A DNA stretch of 64,000 nucleotides from Amorphochlora amoebiformis (Eukaryota; Cercozoa; Chlorarachniophyceae). Positions 49,764 to 64,000 of this stretch are shown one piece after another; within the stretch, counting starts at the first letter, position 1; the number at the start of each line of letters is the position of its first letter. The DNA is taken from positions 744,001-808,000 of the forward strand of contig BAAHQB010000001.1 in assembly GCA_054601695.1 (NCBI GenBank), in the 5' to 3' direction. The notes below the pieces were generated by a model. It was not told the origin of the DNA. It saw nothing but the letters and a program-made list of their open reading frames with translations, and made no database searches. Position numbers and translations under genes: made by a program.

Positions 49764-49800
<37 letters not shown>
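49262..49800. other. Unique region with a 33-bp tandem duplication
   Basis: Complex sequence, a TA block (49385-49430) and an exact 33-bp duplication starting TACATTACATAAGACCG at 49670-49702 and 49703-49735. An ATG at 49556 opens about 15 codons before GTAAGT (49602), which could be a first exon, but no phase-compatible partner was found. Confidence 0.4.
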
Positions 49801-49828
<28 letters not shown>

Positions 49829-49913
49829 ATATGTATATTTACACACACGCGCATAAATAGCATAAGTTTGTATGAAGGTATATATATTTATGCATATATA
49901 TATACATATTTAC

Positions 49914-49944
<31 letters not shown>

Positions 49945-49977
49945 CATACGTTTATATATATATATATATATACATAC

Positions 49978-50018
<41 letters not shown>

Positions 50019-50056
50019 GTATGTATATATATATATATATATATGAGAATAATATG

Positions 50057-50110
<54 letters not shown>

Positions 50111-50201
50111 TACACATGTATATCCGTTTGTATGTATATTCACATATACATACACACGCATAATCGTATGCGTGTGTACGTGTATCATTATATCGTTGCA
50201 G

Positions 50202-50283
50202 TTCCCAACCTTTGGTGAATCACACTCTGCTGGGAGCGCGGGAGCTCCTTAAAATCCAACCAGATGCTCCACCCGGCCTATGA
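50202..50283 (+). CDS. Possible isolated terminal exon
   Basis: After the acceptor GTTGCAG a 26-codon frame runs to TGA, including [21 protein letters not shown]. It reads like real coding sequence and lies in a non-repetitive island between TA blocks, but I could not find the upstream exon in the right phase. Two other frames close earlier. It may belong to an unrecognised gene covering 49.5-50.3 kb. Confidence 0.25.
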
Positions 50284-50318
50284 ACGTACATGTATATAAA
50301 GAGTATTCATGTACTCTT

Positions 50319-50390
<72 letters not shown>

Positions 50391-50642
50391 CTATTCATAC
50401 AGATAAACGTAGGTTTTAAATCTAGGTCTTATGGATGGTATGTCTAATGACACTCATATACCTGGACAACCTGGTAAACAAATCACCTTACATTGTCTAT
50501 ATTATGTATGTTTTTATTATACATTATACCACACTCTATTCTAATAATAGTAAATGCAATATATACTTGATATCTTTATTTTCATGTATAAGCATGTACA
50601 TATTCATCATATGTATATTCGATATACAATATGTATATATAT

Positions 50643-50674
<32 letters not shown>

Positions 50675-50837
50675 AATATATATATATATATTATACATAC
50701 ACAAATGTATTTTATTTCTTGTCCAGACCAACCGAGAAGAGAGAGAGAGGCAGGGTACAGAGGGAAAGACAGATACAGATAAGAGGAAAAGAGGAGAAGG
50801 AGAGACTAACAAATAGACATAATGGTATTATGTCTCT
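50284..50837. other. AC/TA microsatellites and a GA-rich segment
   Basis: AC then TA repeats (50320-50390), unique AT-rich DNA, TA (50635-50690) and a GA-rich piece (50725-50815). No gene was seen. Confidence 0.5.
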
Positions 50838-51925
50838 TAGTATGTAAACCTTTACTGGCAAATACACCCCACACATTGACTGTCAAGACACCTCACTTCT
50901 TGACTGTCAAGACACCTCACGTCTTGACTGTCAAGACGCCCCACGTCTGGACTGTCAAGTCACCCCACGTCTTGACTGTCAAGACACCCCACGTCTCGAC
51001 TGTCAACACCCCACGTCTTGACTGTCAAGACACCCCACGTCTTGACTGTCAAGATACCCCGTCTTGATTGTCAAGACACCCATACGCCCAATGCCAGAGT
51101 TTGGCTGTCAAGAGAGTCCGTGAGTAAGTTAGACCTTTGTAAACTGGCAAATACACCGCACATATTCACAGTCAAGACCCCCACATATTGACTGTCAAGA
51201 CATCCCACGTCTTGACTGTCAAGACACCCCACGTCTTGACTGTCAAGACACCCATACGCCCAAGGCAAGAGTTTGGCTGTCAAGAGAGTCTGTGAGTAAG
51301 TTACACCTTTGTAAACAGGCAAATACACCCCACAAAGGTCTTACTTAATCACAGACTCTCTTGACAGCCATACTCTGGCATTGGGCGTTGGGTGTCTTGA
51401 CAGTCAAGATGTGGGGTGTCTTGACAGTCAAGACGTGCGGTGCCTTGACAGTCAAGACGTGGGATATCTTGACAGTCAATGTGTGGTGTCTTGACGTGAG
51501 TATGTACGCATGTGAGTCATGCAAATGCACCCCACACATTCACTGTCAAGACACCCCGCACATTCACTGTCAAGCCACTCCAAACATTCACTGTCAAGCC
51601 ACTCCACGTCTTGACTGTCAAGACACCCATACGCCCAATACCAGAGTTTGACTGTGAAGAGAGTCCGTAAGTTAAACCTTTGTAAACTGGCAAATACACC
51701 CCACATATTCGCTGCCAAGACACACCACACACTGACTGTCAAGACATGCCACATCTTGACTGTCAAGACACCCATACGCCCAATGCCAGAGTGTGACTGT
51801 CAAGAGAGTCAGTGAGTAAGTTAGACCTTTGTACGCATGTGAGCATGCAAATACACCCCACACATTGACTGTCAATACACCCCACACATTGACCGTCAAG
51901 ACACCCCACGTCTTGACTGTCACTA
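50838..51925. repeat. 24-bp minisatellite with palindromic core, higher-order unit and internal inversion
   Basis: The basic unit is TTGACTGTCAAGACACCCCACGTC-like (24 bp) and contains the 11-bp palindrome TTGACTGTCAA. A higher-order segment (CATACGCCCAATGCCAGAG ... ACCTTTGTAAACTGGCAAATACACC) recurs at about 51080, 51251, 51630 and 51770, with a partial copy at 50838. Between 51333 and about 51490 the array is inverted; arms 51275-51311 and 51333-51369 match over 37 bp with three mismatches around a 21-nt loop. The 24-bp period keeps frames open on both strands (repeating VKTPHVLT-like peptide), an artefact. Confidence 0.9.
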
Positions 51926-52260
51926 AGAAATGCGCCGAGTGCTTAAAACCTTTTAATGTCGGACCTTAACCATTTAATTTGTTCGTAGACAGCAAAAGAG
52001 GGAGAGTAGAGAGAGAAATGATGAGACCTCCTCTCGACTCTTGCCACACGGTCCTTCGCATTTCGTTGCACCTTATCGATTAGAGAGGGGAGGTGAGGTA
52101 GGTTTTAGGTGAGGAGAAGGGATTTATACATCTGTATTTGAAATTTAAATATACGTTCACTGTATGTACATATGTGTATGAATTCCAGCATATACATACA
52201 CCGCACACAAATGTGTATGTAGTACGTACATATATATATATATTATAAATAATATATATA

Positions 52261-52303
<43 letters not shown>

Positions 52304-52381
52304 CTAGATATGTGTAGATATACACATATATTATGTATATGTATATATATATATTATGTATATATATATATATTAATACAT

Positions 52382-52425
<44 letters not shown>

Positions 52426-52430
52426 TATAT
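51926..52430. other. Unique segment then TA repeats
   Basis: About 280 bp of complex sequence with a GA-rich patch (51985-52020), followed by TA repeats. No gene was recognised. Confidence 0.5.
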
Positions 52431-52810
52431 AAGACCAGTTACCCGCAGGATTGAGCTTGAAATACATTGTCTTGAATCTGTTCAAGCCAAGGGTTATTAT
52501 TAGAATAATGCTCGTTGTTGCGGATGGAGCTTGAAATACTATAAATTTAGGTGTTATTGTTAGAATTAGGCTGTTACTGCGGTCAATGTTCGTACGTAAA
52601 ACATAATTTATGTATACATGTAAATTGTATACATTATACAAGACTAGTCTTGTACCGTTTCAAACCTAGGGGGATATTGTTAGAATTATGCTTATCATTT
52701 ATTATTTGCAGTCGAGTTATCATGTGTAAAATATAATATTTGTATCTAAAAATAATATTCTATATTTATATATACATGTCTGTGTATATATGTGTATTAT
52801 ATTCACACAA

Positions 52811-52875
<65 letters not shown>

Positions 52876-52975
52876 ATATAGTCTTGTACCTTTTCAAGTT
52901 AGAGGGGTTCCTAAAAGAAATAGGCTCATTATTGCGGTCAATTAATGATACGTATAATATGAGAAACATATATAA
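52431..52975. mobile_element. Degenerate direct repeats resembling LTR-retrotransposon ends
   Basis: Four diverged copies of a segment with TTTCAAAC, a G-rich stretch, TTATTGTTAGAATTA and TTATTGCGGTC occur near 52480, 52545, 52660 and 52880. The sequence CCTAGGGGGATATTGTTAGAA (52665-52685) looks like a polypurine tract followed by the TG of an LTR, as in copia-type elements. No internal coding region, target duplication or complete LTR pair is visible, so this is only a possible solo-LTR cluster. Confidence 0.35.
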
Positions 52976-53123
52976 ATACAATATGTATAAATAGTACATG
53001 CGTCTATTTTATTGTATATAAACACATCAAGTATAAATGTTAAATATGTAAATATAAAATTATTATCTTTATATATTCATCATATGCCTGCTAATGTTAG
53101 TCTCGCATCGGCATATGGAAGGC

Positions 53124-63204
<10,081 letters not shown>

Positions 63205-63530
63205 GTTGGAAAAATGAGGCCATTGGAGGTAGAAAACATAACTTTTAGATTTCCCTTTCGCAAGGTTGCGCCCTCCCCCCCAAGCGAAATCTCGCGACAC
63301 GTCCTTTTCATGCGATCAATGTAACGCCTTAATTAGGAGTTTAATTGGTATTTTACCCCTGAGCCTGCTCCACGGGCACCCCCATCGCGACTAGGGTCTC
63401 CATCGTGTTTCTACTGTGAGATATCACCGGAATCCAATTCTTGTGGCTTCCGACCGAAATATTAACAGAACAAGACGCATTTAGCGTCCTCTGGCTGAAC
63501 CACCTTCTGGGAAGCGTCGCCAGGCCGAAA
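63205..63530. promoter_or_regulatory. Divergent intergenic region between the MINDY-type gene and UBC12
   Basis: About 325 bp free of microsatellite separates the two start codons on opposite strands, so it probably holds both promoters. I see no clear TATA box or other defined element. If the deubiquitinase has an upstream exon, part of this region is transcribed. Confidence 0.5.
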
Positions 63531-64000
63531 ATGTCCGCCGCCATGCGGAAACTGATGAAGCTCAAGAAGCAAAAGGCTCAACAAAACCCTGGAGCAAAGA
63601 AAGAGGAGTCAAAAAAGGCTGCTACGGCGTACATGAGAATGCAGGCCGACATGTCAGTCTTAGAGCTTCCTCCGTACGTTAAATTGAATCAGGACGACGT
63701 CAAGGTTGGTGAATACATGCTAGGACTTACATTGAAAAATTTCTCTCATTTCAAAGTCACATTTGACACGAAGTTTGTACGAGCAGGCTAACAAACTTAC
63801 CGACTTCCGGCTGTCGATTGCCCCACAAGATGGCTACTGGAAAGGCGGAACTTTCCGCTTCCGCTATCAAGTTCCAGATGGATGTGCGTGAGTTAACAAC
63901 TATCACTAAAATACTGGTTTTCATTCTTGCTGGTTTCAGATCCGTACAAGCCGCCTAAAATTACCTGCCAGGACAAAATATATCACCCCAACATCGATTA
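63531..64000 (+). CDS. UBC12: UBC12-type NEDD8-conjugating E2 enzyme, 5' part (cut by window edge)
   Basis: Exons 63531-63704, 63787-63883 and 63940 onward, in phase. The product starts MSAAMRKLMKLKKQKAQQ, a basic N-terminal extension typical of UBC12 that contacts the NEDD8 E1, followed by helix 1 (AYMRMQADMSVLELPP) and the E2 fold strands FRLSIAPQDGYWKGGTFRF, GYPYKPPKI and YHPNID with the HPN motif. The catalytic cysteine should lie just beyond the window. The enzyme transfers NEDD8 to cullins. The introns are short (82 and 56 nt) and free of TA repeats, unlike those of the neighbouring genes. A second in-frame ATG at codon 5 could also be used. Confidence 0.9.

Noticed and set aside
50822-51923. 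Repetitive VKTPHVLT-type protein frames
   Set aside because: They are a by-product of a 24-bp minisatellite; frames are open on both strands and flip with the inversion.
63353-63565. Minus-strand 70-codon frame antisense to the UBC12 start
   Set aside because: It overlaps a confidently identified exon on the other strand and has no motif.

Overview
This window is the end of a eukaryotic chromosome. The first bases are a C-strand telomeric array of the TTAGGG type. About 16 kb of gene-free subtelomere follows, built from degenerate telomeric repeats in alternating orientation, several satellites and very long (TA)n microsatellites. The first convincing gene starts near 22 kb. A Zn(II)2Cys6-type regulator, introns containing CTAAC, and TTAGGG telomeres make a fungus or fungus-like eukaryote the best guess. 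This is an inference: species is not determinable, and the unusual W-x-C-C repeats and the MINDY-3/4-type protease leave other protists open.

Most long open frames are artefacts of (TA)n (runs of Tyr/Ile). I recovered the real genes by walking both strands for short non-repetitive islands bounded by AG and GT, then requiring reading phase and family motifs to match across junctions.

Layout: 1-9.1 kb telomere and telomere-like mosaic with satellites; 9.1-21 kb TA-rich DNA with small unique islands and one weak 3-exon candidate (17.0-17.6 kb); 21.2-23.3 kb a weak candidate followed by a 447-residue Zn2Cys6 protein (+); 24.15-34.79 kb an 18-exon amidoligase gene (+); 35.3-46.8 kb a 22-exon gene of unknown function ending in W-x-C-C repeats (+), possibly continuous with the amidoligase; 46.8-53.1 kb a gene-poor stretch with short repeats, a 24-bp minisatellite containing an inversion, and LTR-like fragments; 53.12-63.20 kb a 22-exon MINDY-3/4-type deubiquitinase (-); 63.53 kb to the edge, the 5' part of a UBC12-type NEDD8-conjugating enzyme (+), divergent from the deubiquitinase.

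The outstanding feature is gene architecture. Exons of roughly 27-160 nt sit in introns that are either almost pure (TA)n, where the repeat supplies many of the splice sites, or short introns made of CCTAAC telomere-like sequence. The two genes at the right edge both act in ubiquitin or ubiquitin-like pathways (Lys48-chain trimming and neddylation), but nothing shows that they work together.
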